Positions 38,430-50,519 of a DNA stretch of 64,000 nt are shown here, one piece after another. Within the stretch, counting starts at the first letter, position 1, and every line of letters begins with the position of its first letter. Source of the stretch: Sipunculus nudus (Eukaryota; Annelida; Sipuncula; Golfingiida; Sipunculidae); NCBI GenBank assembly GCA_026874595.1, contig CM049320.1, positions 46,078,714 to 46,142,713 of the forward strand, in the 5' to 3' direction. The notes under the pieces are model-generated. The model did not search any database. It was not told the origin of the DNA and was given only the letters and a program-made list of their open reading frames with translations. The translations under genes and the position numbers were made by a program.

Positions 38430-39807
38430 ATGGAACCTGTGAGCTTATGCGATGGTGTGGCGTCGTCCGGCGTCTGGACGTTAACCCATACTATCTTGAA
38501 AAAAGCAAAAGTAAGGATCACGAAATTTTATGCCAAAAAGTTGGCATCTAAAAAACTCTTATCAGATTTTGCTTATTTTTTGGCTAACTGCATTTCCTTA
38601 GATTTTATAGGGAAAAAGCTTAAAAAAGCTTTAAAAATCTTCTTCTCCGAAACTGTTGAGCCAAATTGTCCAGTGTTTCACAGAAATGATCCCTGGAACA
38701 ATGTCTCTCAAGTTTGTTCGAATGGTTTAAGTTTGGTGATTTTTGGCCGAGTTACAGCTAGTTGAACTTAGTCATCTGTCCAAAAAAGCATACTAAAATT
38801 ACAATCTTAGAAACGGCTGGAGATATCATCATCAAATTTTATGCCAATAATGATCACATGAGTCATATCTGAAATTGAGGTATTGGTGGCGCCACCTACA
38901 TCGACATTTTTTATACGGGGGTTATTAGTGCAAGTATCATACTGACAGCTACAAAAAACTTCTTCGCTGAAACCGTATGGCCAAATTGTTTAATATTGCA
39001 CAGAAATGATCCTAGGGTAGTGCTTTCTGAAGTTTGTTCAAATTGTCTCAGTTCAGTGACTTTTGGCTGAGTTATGGGAAGCTGGATTTAGTCACATGCC
39101 ATAACAGCCCATTTTAGCTCAGTGGCTACAAAGATCTTCTTCTCAAAAACCACTGGGCCAAATTCTTAAATCTCACACATTAATTATCCTTAGATGTTAA
39201 TAATTCAAGTTTGTTCAAATGGTTTTGGTTCAGTGACTTTTGGCTGAGTTATGGGAAGCTTAACTTAGCCATTTTGCTGTATTTTCCCATATGAGTTATA
39301 AACCTGTAAAAAATTTTTTTGACTGACCCTACTGAGGCCAATTTGTTTAATATTTTCCAAGAATAATCCCCTGAATAATTCTTATAGTAATTGTCTTTTA
39401 TTGTTCCAAAGAATGAATTTTGGCTGAATTATAAAGATTCAATTGAGTCATTTTACCATATATGTTAGCTGTGTGAAGCAGATACATCTAAACTGGCACC
39501 AGTTTACTGAGTCAGCATTTATTACATCATGCCTCTAGACATTTAGATTTCAGGTTATCTATGGTTAATATTGACAAGAATGTTTTTTAAAAGCTTTTAA
39601 AAAATGTAGATTTATGATTTTTAGATATTCCTCATGCCAGGCAATGTTTACAATCACAGGTATACAGCTCTCTGTGGGTATATAAAGATGGCTGTACATG
39701 GATTATAAATAATTGGTATCCATAGTCAAAATAATTCAAGATTTTGTCATCAGTGAGATGTATCTGTATTACAATTTTGCATTCAATATGCATCTGTATT
39801 AATTTTT
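38430..39807 (+). mobile_element. Helentron-like family E, copy E4 (5' part)
   Basis: Starts ATGGAACCTGTGAGC in a B3 T run. It contains E units with CTTAGAAACGGCTGG and GGTGGCGCCACCTAC and reads through the points where E3 has the 22806 insertion and B2, so it serves as their empty site. E5 begins at its right edge. Confidence 0.65.
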
Positions 39808-41121
39808 AGTTAACCTGTGAGCTAATGCGATGGTGTGATGGTGTTTGTCTTCTGTACGTTTACCCATACTATTTTGAAAATGATTGGAGCTAGCATCATG
39901 AAATTTAATGCAAAAAATTAGCTATCTGAAAATTTTCTTAAATTTTATAGAGAAAAAGCTAAAAAAAACCTTTAAAAATCTTCTCCTCCGAAACACTCAA
40001 GCCAGATTGTTCAATATTTCACAGAAATAATCTTTTATACCATCTCCCTCAATTTTGTTCCAATTGTTCAAGTTTGGTGAATTTTGGCCGAGTTACAGGA
40101 ATTGTACTTAGTCATCTGTCCAAAAAAGCATACTAAAATGACAGTCTCAGAAACGGCCAGAGCTATCATCACCAAATTTTTGCCAGTGTTGGTCACATGA
40201 GTCATATATAGAATTCAGGTATTGGTGGCACCACCTGAAATGACCTTTTTTTGTACGGGGGTCTTTGGTCATCTGTACATTAATCCATATTTTCTCAGGA
40301 ATAGCAGGAGCTACCATTCCCAGATTTTATGCAATAATCTGTCACATATCAAATTTTGTGGGATTCAGCTTATTTTTTTGCTATCTGTATTTACTTAGAT
40401 TTTATAGGGAAAAAGCTTCTTGTAGACAGTCCAGCCAAATTGTTCATTATTTTACATAAATGATCCCAGAGGCAAGCCCTCTCAAGTTTGTTCAGATGGT
40501 TTGCATTTGATGAATTTTAGTGGAGTTACACAAATTTGAACAGTCATTTGACCAAGTAAGCATACTGACATAGAGAGAGGCTTGGTGCAAGGAAGGGAGC
40601 AGACACACATTTGTTGCTCTCCCAAAGAAAGTGGATTTTGGTAGAGAAATATTTCATGTAGATGATTGAAAAGTGGTAGAAAACCAGATAACTACTCAGA
40701 GATTTGGAATACCTAGAAAGTACAACAAAAAGGGAAGTACTTTTTCTTTTAATTATAAATTTGGAATTTTGTTTATCAGTTCAAGCTACCTTTTGTCATT
40801 TGAACCATAGTAACCGTTACATAATCATTTGAGTCTTTTCACACTGGTCAGTCGACCATGTGCACCAGGTCTCTCGACATTCGGGTCAACAGGTTTAAAC
40901 TTTGTGCCATTATAATGTGTAGCTAAGCTGAGCTGAATGCCTGGCAGTTGACAATGTAACAATATTCACTCTTCAATGTTCTGTGCTTGTTATTTGTAAT
41001 GAGTGGCAATCCAAAAAGACAGAGAGCAGAATTATCAAGTTCCTCTTCAAACTCTCCAGTTAGTCCTCAGAATAAAAAATTCCATTCAGTTCAAACTAAA
41101 ATAAAGTAAAAAACAGGAGAA

Positions 41122-41832
41122 ATGGCAGGTATCACTAAAGAAGCGTTGAGAAAGATGTTAGATGATTTGGAGACAAAATTGGTCAGAAAAATTACACAAA
41201 AGTATGAAAAAACAGTGGAATTGTTGGAAGCAAAGGTATTAACCCTAGAGACAGAGAATAAACAATTAAAAACTGATATAGAAAAACTAAATGGTAAAAT
41301 GAGTGAGCTTGAAGAGCAAAATGGTAAATCAAACAGTGAGATTAAAGAGGCAATGAAAAAAACCATTGAACTTGAGAAGTACTCAAGAAAATCAAACATA
41401 AGAATATTTGGTGTTCAGGAAAGGGGTCATGGGCATAAAGGGGGTGAAAACTGTTCAGAAACAGTACAAAAGCTGTGCAGAGAAAAACTTGGGTTTGAAG
41501 TTTATCCCAAAGATATTGATGCTGCTCACCGTGCTGGAAAGTATAACAGAAACAAACATGGTAGTAAACCCAGGGCAATCATTGTGAAGTTTGTCAGACG
41601 GGATGTTAAATTATTAGTGATGAAAGAGAGAAGGCAATTAAAAAACACTGGGATAGTAATAGTGGATGATTTGTGTAGAGAGTTACATGAATTGTACAAT
41701 AGAGTGAGAAATGATGCCAGAGTAACAGATGCATGGACTTGGGATGGCAAGATATTTGTTAAAGATATGGAGGGAAACATTCATACAGTAAGATATGGTG
41801 AACCTTTGACAGATTTACCAAAAGCGGAGTGA
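41122..41832 (+). CDS. LINE ORF1 RNA-binding protein (intact frame)
   Basis: A 236-residue frame starting at ATG 41122. Residues of about 5-90 are rich in Lys and Glu with a heptad pattern, predicted here by eye as a coiled coil (trimerisation in L1 ORF1 proteins). Then comes an RRM-like core beginning NIRIFGVQERGHG, a segment DIDAAHRAGKYN, and PRAIIVKFVRRDVK followed by a basic region; the C-terminal part (VTDAWTWDGKIFVK) resembles the CTD of L1-type ORF1 proteins. Known role of the family: coat the element RNA and act as a nucleic-acid chaperone. ORF2 follows after 236 bp. It is the only intact protein frame of the element. Confidence 0.85.
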   Translation: MAGITKEALRKMLDDLETKLVRKITQKYEKTVELLEAKVLTLETENKQLKTDIEKLNGKMSELEEQNGKSNSEIKEAMKKTIELEKYSRKSNIRIFGVQERGHGHKGGENCSETVQKLCREKLGFEVYPKDIDAAHRAGKYNRNKHGSKPRAIIVKFVRRDVKLLVMKERRQLKNTGIVIVDDLCRELHELYNRVRNDARVTDAWTWDGKIFVKDMEGNIHTVRYGEPLTDLPKAE

Positions 41833-42068
41833 TGGTCCATGTTATTTTTTATATATGTATACTGCCAGGCCTTAAATGACCTGATATCTGTAATGAATTA
41901 TATGTGTCCAATTTGTATATGTGTTAATTTGAAGGCCAGTGACTTTGAATATACAGGTATAATACTTATGATATTTTACTTATGGATTGTAGAGAGAAAG
42001 AAAACAATATGTTATAACGACAAGAAAACCCCTGTTATTTTGAGTGTTATATATTGTTTATACAATTT

Positions 42069-45000
42069 ATGGTAAATAAGTTTACATTTCAAATCCTCTC
42101 ACTAAATGTACGAGGACTAAGGAATTATGTAAAAAGAAGACAAATTTTCAATTGGATGGTGAAACATCAGTCACATAAAGGAGTCTGTTTTTTACAAGAG
42201 TGTCATTGTGTAAAACAAGATGAAAATGTTTGGTCAAAACAATGGCGAGGTGAAATGTATCTTTCTTTTGGTAATACAAAGTCATGCGGAGTATGTATTC
42301 TTATTGGAAAAAATGTTGATTTCAAGGAGCTTAGTAAAACTATAGATGATAAAGGTAGATATATTATAGTGGAATGTGAAATTGAAGGGTTGCACTGTAT
42401 CCTGGTGAACACGTATGCACCAAATTTTGAAAGTCAAATTAAATTTTACGAAACTGTCTCTCAGCAAATAGATAAAATTCTCAGAGATTCATACGTGTAA
42501 GTTATATGGGGAGGAGATTTTAATGTACACCTCACTGAACAAGATGCTGATGGAGGAAGGTTAAGTGTTAAACATAATTCAGTTAATAAGATTGTTAATA
42601 TAATGGAAGCATTAAATCTGTGTGATGTATGGCGTATAAAACATGATTCTGTAAAAGCTTATATTTGGCGCTCAACCACACCCTTTATTCAGAGGAGACT
42701 TGATTATTTTTTGGTGTCAGATACCCTACTATGTTATGTTTCAAGTTGTGAAATTATACCAAGTGTTAACACGGACCATTCAGCAGTGGTGCTGAAAGTT
42801 GATATAGCGAAAGAAAAAAAATCGGGACCTGCACACTGGTGTATGAATAATGATTTGCTAAATGACACAGATTATATAAAAAATGTGAAAAGTAAAATAA
42901 ATGAATGGAAAGAAGAGGTAAATACGATAACAGCCCAAGGTATATGGGAATATTTGAAATATAAGATAAGGGAATACACCATCAAATACAGTAAAGCTAA
43001 AGCTATAAATCGTAAAGAATATGGTATAAACTTGGAAATGAAGGTATCTGAAATGGAAGGGGCTATACAGAGTGAAGGGAATCCTGAATCACAGGAGTTA
43101 TATTGTGAATTAAAACAAAAACTGCAAGAATACTATGATAATGTTACCAGAGGCATTATTGTTAGATCTAGGGCACAGTGGTTACAAGAAGGTGAAAGGG
43201 GTACAAAATATTTCCTTAACCTGGAAAAACGTAATAAAAATAGGTCTACAATACGCTAATGTCATATAAGGGAAGAGATATAGCAAATCACACAGAAATT
43301 ATGAGATGTATTAGGGAATCCTTTATAGAAAAGTATAAGAAGAAATCAGTGAGTAACAAATCAGAGTTGACACACTTTTTTCAGAATCTCCCTGTGTTTG
43401 AAAGCAAATTAAAACAGACAGAGACACAGACATGTGGCAAGCTTATTACAAAAACTGAAGTGTTTTCATGTTTAAAGGGAATGAAAAATAATAAAACACC
43501 TGGAAATGATGGGCTGACAAAAGAGTTTTACATAGCATTATTTAGTGAACTGGGACAATGTCTTACTGATTGTTTGAATGAAAGTTTTGATACTGGTTCA
43601 CTAACAACTTCTCAGAAACAAGCACTTGTGAAACTAATACCTAAACCAGGTAAGGATTTAAAGCATTTAAATGCCTGGAGACCTATCAGTTTACTTAATG
43701 TCGATGTTAAGATACTGAGTAAAGTTTTAGTTATGAGAATAGAAAGATTCTTTCAGATATAATAAAGCCGGATCAGTATGCTTTTGTCAAAGGGAGATAT
43801 ATAGGAGAAACTATCAGACTAATATGGGATGTTTTACACTATACTGATGTGGAAAACAAGCCTGGAATTATATTTGCAGCAGACCTTGAAGCTGCCTTTG
43901 ACAGTGTAGAACATGACTTTTTATTTTCAACATTGAAATATTTTGGTTTTGATAATAATTTTATTAGGTGGGTCAATATTTTACACCATGATATGCAAAG
44001 TTCAGTTTTAAACAATGGTCATACAACTGGTTATTTCAACTTAGATAGAGGAACCCGGCAGGGAGACCCTCTGGCTCCATATTTGTTCATAATGGCTATA
44101 GAAATATTTGCAATAATGATTAGAAATGATAGAAATATTCATGGAATTCAAATTGGAAATACTGTGGTGAAAATGTGCATGTTTGCAGATGATACTACTA
44201 TATTTGTTAAAAACACTGATTCATTGGACAAGGTTCTTTCTGTTATCAAACATTTTGAATATTTTTCATCACTTAAGTTAAATCTAGCAAAATCTGAGGC
44301 AGCATATATTTGATCAAAGAAGAAATTTGTGAATGATGTGTATAATTTAAGGTGGATAGACTTGACAAAATCATGTATGAAAATACTTGGAATCTGGTTT
44401 TCATATAATAAAGATATTGTACACAAAGAAATTTTTAAGAGAGTTGAAAATAGTTTACAATCTACATTATCATTATGGAAATGTAGAAACCTCACATTAT
44501 ATGGCAGAGCAGAAGTTGTACGTTCATTGCTCATTTAAAAAATATATTATGTTACAAATGTTTTAATACCACCAAAAAATACTGTGTTATCCATAAAGAG
44601 ACTTCTTTGTGATTTCATCTGGAGAGCTAAAAAGCCCAAGGTAAAATACAAAACAGTCATTGGAAAAATTGAAAATGGAGGAATAAACATACCTGATGTT
44701 GCCTGTAAAATTAAGACACAGAGAGTAATGTGGGCAAAGCGCCTCATTGAACCTAAAAGTTCGGTAATCAAGGAGATATTAAATTATAAACTAAAGAATA
44801 TAGGAGGTTTAACATGCATGGGAAGTAATTTTGATGTCACAGTACTGCCAAATAGGTTGCCAAAGTTTTATAGAAAATGTTTTGAAGACTGGTCGTCTTA
44901 TGTATCTGTGGAACCCAACAAACCAGATGATGTAATATATCAGTGCCTGTGGAACAACAAATATATAAAGATTAACTCAAAAGCAGTGTATAATAAACAG

Positions 45001-45867
45001 TTGCATAGCATGGGTTTATATTATATCCAAGACATGATTGATGAAAAAGGAACCTGGAAGACCTGGAATGCCATTAAGCAAGGTCATATTGATGTTAAAT
45101 TTATAGATTACATGTATTGTATGTCACTGAGACAAGTTATTCCGAAACAGTGGAAAAAATGTATTCTAAATCATAAGGTTGAAAAAAACTATTCAAATAT
45201 GGAAACAATCTTAACTATTGGAGGACAAGCGGCACTGAATAGTCTGAAATCCCGAATGATATATGATACACTTGTAGAAAATATATGGGAAAAGCCCACA
45301 GCCCAAGAAAGGTGGAATATTATAAACAGTGAGAATAATATTGAAATTAGATGGGAAAATGCATATCTAGCTATATATAAAATAACTTTAGATACATACC
45401 TTAGAGAATTTCAGTATAAGATATTGCACAATTATATACCTCTGAATGAGCAGCTGTTTAAATGGAAGATAAAAGAAACTTCTCGATGTTCATTTTGTTT
45501 CAATGATCAGGAAAATATTGTACATTTATTTTTTGAATGTATGGTCAGTAGGAATTTTTATTTCAAAATAAAGGCATGGTTGCAAGATTATGAATTACAT
45601 CTCCCAGCCATATCACTTATGGAAATATTGTATGGTATCATACCAGTTGATGATAAAAACAGGCTGCAAAACCAGATTCTGTTACTGTATAAATATGTCC
45701 TCTACAAGCAAAGAGAGGAAAATAGTTCTTCCTTGTTTGCAGTGTTTAAAAGCAGGTTAAGAGATACAGAAAGGGTTGAGAGTTACATTGCAAATAGCAA
45801 AGGAATATTTTATAATCATTTAAAGAAATGGGGTAAATTAGTTGATGTTTTGAAAATTTCTGACTGA
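42069..45867 (+). pseudogene. LINE ORF2 endonuclease/reverse transcriptase, broken
   Basis: Starts at ATG 42069. Endonuclease: LSLNVRGLRN, FLQECHC, GGDFNV and TDHSAVVLKVD, as in APE-type LINE endonucleases. Reverse transcriptase: AWRPISLLN near 43673, DLEAAFDSVEHDF near 43880, GTRQGDP at 44050 and the catalytic FADD at 44182. A CCHC motif (C-x2-C-x8-H-x4-C) lies at 45487-45540, and the frame ends at 45867. Damage: in-frame stops at 42498 (TAA), 44311 (TGA) and 44536 (TAA), and frame changes just before 43259 and around 43755. Catalytic motifs are otherwise preserved. No RNase H is seen. Confidence 0.9.
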
Positions 45868-46095
45868 GATTTCCTTATACAAGTATTATCATGGCCATGG
45901 GTAAATGCTGTCTGTTCTTGTTTATGCATTCATGTTGTTTATCTTTATAATATCTTCTGTGTCGGAACACAGAACCGACCACAGAATATGTTATGTTTGT
46001 AAAATTACATGTAAACAACACGTCTTTGTATATGTGTGTTGTGTCTTTGTAATTGTCTTGTAGTTTGTATTTGCTGTATTTCTTTGTTTTATGAG

Positions 46096-46122
46096 AATAA
46101 ATGTGTTAAAAAAAAAAAAAAA
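46096..46122 (+). terminator. LINE polyadenylation signal and A tail
   Basis: AATAAA at 46096-46101 followed within 10 bp by an uninterrupted A tract that abuts the right target-site duplication. Confidence 0.85.
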
Positions 46123-48526
46123 AAGCATACTGACATAGTACTCTCAGAAATGACAGAAGCTAGCATTACTAGGTATTGTGCAAATGTTGGTCACATGACT
46201 CATATTTGAAATTGCAGATTTTGTGGTGCCACCTACATTGACCTGTTTTTTATGGGCAAAAAAAACTCCTAATATTAGCCTCTTTCAGCTTAATGATGAA
46301 ACTGTCAAGTTGAATTGTTCAGTTTTTCAAAAGAATTATCCTAGGACATGGTTCTTTCAATCATATCAGAATATACTGAGTTTGTTGATTTTTGGTTGGG
46401 TTGTGAAAAGCTTAAGTTGGTCTTATGGCCATTATTATGCCTTTTTCAAACTGAGAACTGCAGTAGTGTTCTTCTACAAAATTATTATTTCAATTATATC
46501 TTCTGTAACATTGCACAAAAATTATTCTTAGGTGGCCTTTGTTCAAGTTTACGAGAATGATTTTTGGCAGAACTATTGGACCTTTAACAATGAAAGTACT
46601 GCATCTTTTATTATTCTAGATATTTTGATAAAAAGTTTATGAATATGTCGGCTTGAAAAAAAAATATATAGCCAAAGTCTTTCAGTATGTGTAAACAGAT
46701 ATACCAACAAGCCAAGATTGAATCCGTATCTTTAAATAGGTTGAGAAACTGCCAACTGTTTCAGATTTGGGAACAGATCAAGAGTTCATTCAGTGCAGCC
46801 AGATATAGGTCAAGAGTTCAATCAGTGCAGCCAAGCACATGGCATGTGATCACATCATGGGTGACATGTGAACACCTCATGGGCACCATGTGATCACTTC
46901 ATGGGTGTCAAGCCCCTCAGGGCAGGGCCCCTGCATGAGCTTATGCAAAGGTGTGGCTACTATTTCAGATTTGGCAACAGGCTAGAGGTCAGTCTGGATC
47001 TATTTATAGCTTTGGCAGACTGCCAACTGTATCAGATTAGGCAACAGGTCAAGAGTTCACTCAGTGCAGCCAAGTATGGGTCAGGAGTTTACTCTGTGCA
47101 GGAGCTGCATTCTATTTATAGCTTTGGCAGACTGCCAACTGTGTCAGATTATGCAACAGGTCAAGAGTTCACTCAGTGCAGCCAGGTACAGGTCAAAAGT
47201 TCACTCAGTCTAGCCAGGTGCAGGTCATGAGTTCACCCAGTGCAGTAGCCTGAGCAAGCAATTTGTCACAGTTCACTTGGGGGCAACAGCCTTTCTCACC
47301 TAAGCCTGGTCAGCCCCATGCATCAGACTCAAGGTAAGTTTGATGTATTGGTCTAATATTTTGACCTGTCTATGTGTCTTTGATGGCCCTCTCGCTCACA
47401 AGACAGGTGTTGCCACCTACCATGACTTTTGCACAGTGCGTGTCCCTGCGTTTTTCTCAGGAGGGGTTTGATATATCAGTCTGAAATTGGGCATATGTAT
47501 ATATCTCTGATAGCTTCATTGTATACAAGACTGGTGGTGCCAGCAACAATTTTTTTAGTGTTCTGTGCACCCATGCCAGAATTTCAGCAGAGTTTGTGTA
47601 ATTGTTTCTTATTCAAATTGTTTAGTACTTGCATTGTTCATATACATGAAAAGTAATGGTCCAGCATTGAAGCATTATACCTGGTGTATTTCCCAATGCA
47701 CAGGTTCACATTAGGCCTGTAGGCCTTGTTCAATTTTGGCCTTGTGAGCGGGATATCTCTAAAAGGATTCACTGTTGGAATTTTATTTCATCAGTAAGAT
47801 TTATATCAACAAAATCTTGGTCAAGTTGGAAGATGGGTGACCTTGACCTATTTTTCTTTGTTTTAGAGCTGATTATACAAAAACAATCAGGCTTATATCT
47901 CAGGAAGCATTGTGTGGATTTTCACAAAACTTACTATGATCATTGGGAATGATGGTCTGTACGTGCTGCACAATTTTGGTGGCACCCTACAGTTTCTGAT
48001 TTTTAGCTCAGCTGACTATAAGTCATCTGAGCTATAGTCGTGGTCCATTGTCCGTCATCCGTCCGTCAGTCCGTCCGTCTGTCTAGCCGTCCATCCGTCT
48101 GTCCGTAGATGTTGCACATTTTGAAACCATAAGACCTAGGAATCCAAAATTTGGCATAATGTTAGATGTCCCCAAGATCTCCTACCAAGCCGAAAACTCG
48201 ATCTTTGCGACTTTGTTCCTTTGAGAAATTAAGGAAAAACCTTAATTTTTTATTAAAAACCTATTTTCACACTTCAGGACTGCCTAATATCAAAACCACT
48301 CATCTGTTTAAACTCATATTTTCCATAAATATTCCTCTATATAGTTCCTATGTACATGCCAGAAATTAGGTCTGTATTATATAATTTAAAAAAGTTATGG
48401 GCCCAAACAATATGCATTTTGTAAATAATCAGGAAAGAAATTTGATCACTTAACACAATACTTGTTAAAACTAAGCACTTTATTTCCAGTAATATAACTT
48501 TTATTAATCAAAATTAAATTGTATAC

Positions 48527-49669
48527 TGTCACCAGACAATAGGTGACAATATGTACGGTGTTTTGTATCATAGTTTAACGAAGTCTGTTCTCTATTGATA
48601 TTGACGTGAAGCGTCATCCTAAAGCGTTGACAGGTCTTGATTGTATATATATATATTGTGTATTCTTGTATGAAATCCCATCGGCTATCAGCTGATTTAT
48701 CCGTGTCACGCGTCGTGTGTATTATTATTATGTGGTATGTGGGTCGCCATGGTGACGCTAACAGTCAAACTAGGTCACATATATCCTTATATGGGACACT
48801 TGAGAAATAAGCCAATCAGAGAACCGGATCGCCGTATTGTGACGACGATTGTGACGTCAGAGTTCAGGGAGAGACGCTGGAAGCTGCCTTCAGTTGGGTC
48901 TTGAAGCTTGAGGTGGCAGCACGCACGAACGGGAGTATGAACATTGAAACGCCAGAAACGGCATAGAAGCAAGCTTCTGCATGAGGCAAGGACCCAGCTC
49001 ATAAGAACTCAGCCGTGCTGCCGAAAGAGCTTCGTATTGGCGATATAGAGAGAGCGCGTTCGTCACCTGCCGGCCTAGTTCAGCTTGACCTAGAAACATA
49101 ACCGCCGTAAGCCGAGAAACCATTGGTACACGAGCAAGGTCAAGGACTCTAAGCTCTACGTAAACAAAGGGCGCTATTGCATTCATGTGATCGTAAACCT
49201 ACCCGGGTCGCTGACAAGCAAGATCAGTTGAAGATCGCTAAACTCAGAAAGACTATATGCTGCTAACCATACGCTAGATTCTACACAAAACAGTAACCAG
49301 AGATCTCTGAAGGAACTGGACTTTATGGTTTTTTTATACAAACCATGGACTCAGTAAAAATATCCTGTAATTTTAATGTGAAGAACTGTCGTATTGACAC
49401 ATCAACGCACACACTCACATTGGTGTCTCTGTAAGTATTGTCTTGAATTATATTTGTGAATTTAACCTGATGTCTCATAGTTTCTATTGATCTGGGTGTA
49501 TGATTGTCTGGTATTTTTATACACGTCCTTAAAAGAACCTGGAAATGTCACCTGTAATGACCGGGATCTAATTTCTTGATTAATGAAATCAAGTGGCGAG
49601 CGTTAACCCATCCTATTGTTTTATAGGATATATCCGTTGTAAAGTTTTCTCGTTAAGTTAGGGGTGACA
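48527..49669. mobile_element. solo LTR of an LTR retrotransposon
   Basis: Ends TGTCACC ... GGTGACA (TG...CA with a 7-bp inverted repeat), flanked by TATAC at 48522-48526 and 49670-49674. The empty site TTGTATACCCAAAATTAG exists in A1 and A3. A TATATATATA run at about 48645 could be a promoter. The sequence has more CpG than its surroundings. No internal domain remains, as expected after LTR-LTR recombination. The 5-bp duplication fits Gypsy or BEL types; which one is unknown. Confidence 0.85.
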
Positions 49670-50519
49670 TATACCCAAAATTAGATCAAAATCTTTTAAA
49701 TTTTTTAAAATATTAGCAAAAATAAAAAATTGGTACCTTTAATTTTCAAAGCATGTTTTTGTGAGCATTTCAACTGTTAACACAAAAAATTTGAAACCAG
49801 TTGATCAAAAACTGTAGATTTTATTCAAGTTTTCAAGCACCATGTCACATATTGTTTACATCAAGCTAGTGTTATGCAATTTGCTAGAGCCCAGCTCCCC
49901 AGCTTCAGCTCTAAATTCTTTAAATTCAGTATACAGTTAGATGTCTCCAAAATCCCCTACCATTCCAAGAATTTGGTCACTAGGACTTAATTCCTTTGAG
50001 ATATTAATGAAAAACTTCATTTTTCCATTAAAAACCCATTTTTACACTTTAAGACTGCCTAATGTCAAAACCACTGATCTGACTTTGATCATATATAATA
50101 TACATATTTGTATCCCCAGACAAAGTCGGGGGATACTATGTTTTCATACCAGTCCCGCCGCCGCCGCATATAAATCTTGTTGGCGCGATAACTCAAAAAA
50201 TATTTCATGGGTCTTTACCTAACTTGGTATATGTATAGATATGGGTGAGAGGATGACGCCTATTTAAAATAGGAGAGTGTCCTTGACCTTGAATAGGTCC
50301 AGTTTTCGTGAAAATCACACAAATTCTTAAATATCTCAAGAAATCTTGCATGGATTGATCCCAAAATCAAGTTGATGGAAGATCATGGATAGGGTTGTCA
50401 TGTTCCAGAAACTGGTGGCGCCACCTATTATTCTTTACTTGTTTTCCTGCCGTTTAATACCCCCAAAATTGCTACTTGACAGTACTGTGAGCATTATAAG
50501 TCAAAAACTAATGGACAGA

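Larger units (their letters stand above)
40574..46122 (+). mobile_element. Tx1/L1-like non-LTR retrotransposon, near full length, decayed
   Basis: A 5.55-kb element flanked by the perfect 16-bp duplication AAGCATACTGACATAG at 40558-40573 and 46123-46138. It has a 5' UTR of about 550 bp, ORF1, ORF2 (endonuclease and reverse transcriptase), AATAAA at 46096 and a poly(A) tail. ORF1 is open but ORF2 has stops and frameshifts, so it cannot move on its own. The ORF1 coiled coil plus RRM, APE-type endonuclease, no RNase H and a C-terminal CCHC motif fit the L1/Tx1 group. Inserted in E5. Confidence 0.9.
39808..47728 (+). mobile_element. Helentron-like family E, copy E5 (contains the LINE)
   Basis: Tip AGTTAACCTGTGAGC; 3' CACAGGTTCAC, hairpin AGGCCTGTAGGCCT and TG before TT. 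The LINE (40574-46122) is inserted between AGCATACTGACATAG duplicates. The 3' part (46690-47728) matches the E3 3' part, with repeated GTTCACTCAGTGCAG and GGTGTTGCCACCT. The left tip could pair with E4's missing right end instead. Confidence 0.6.
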
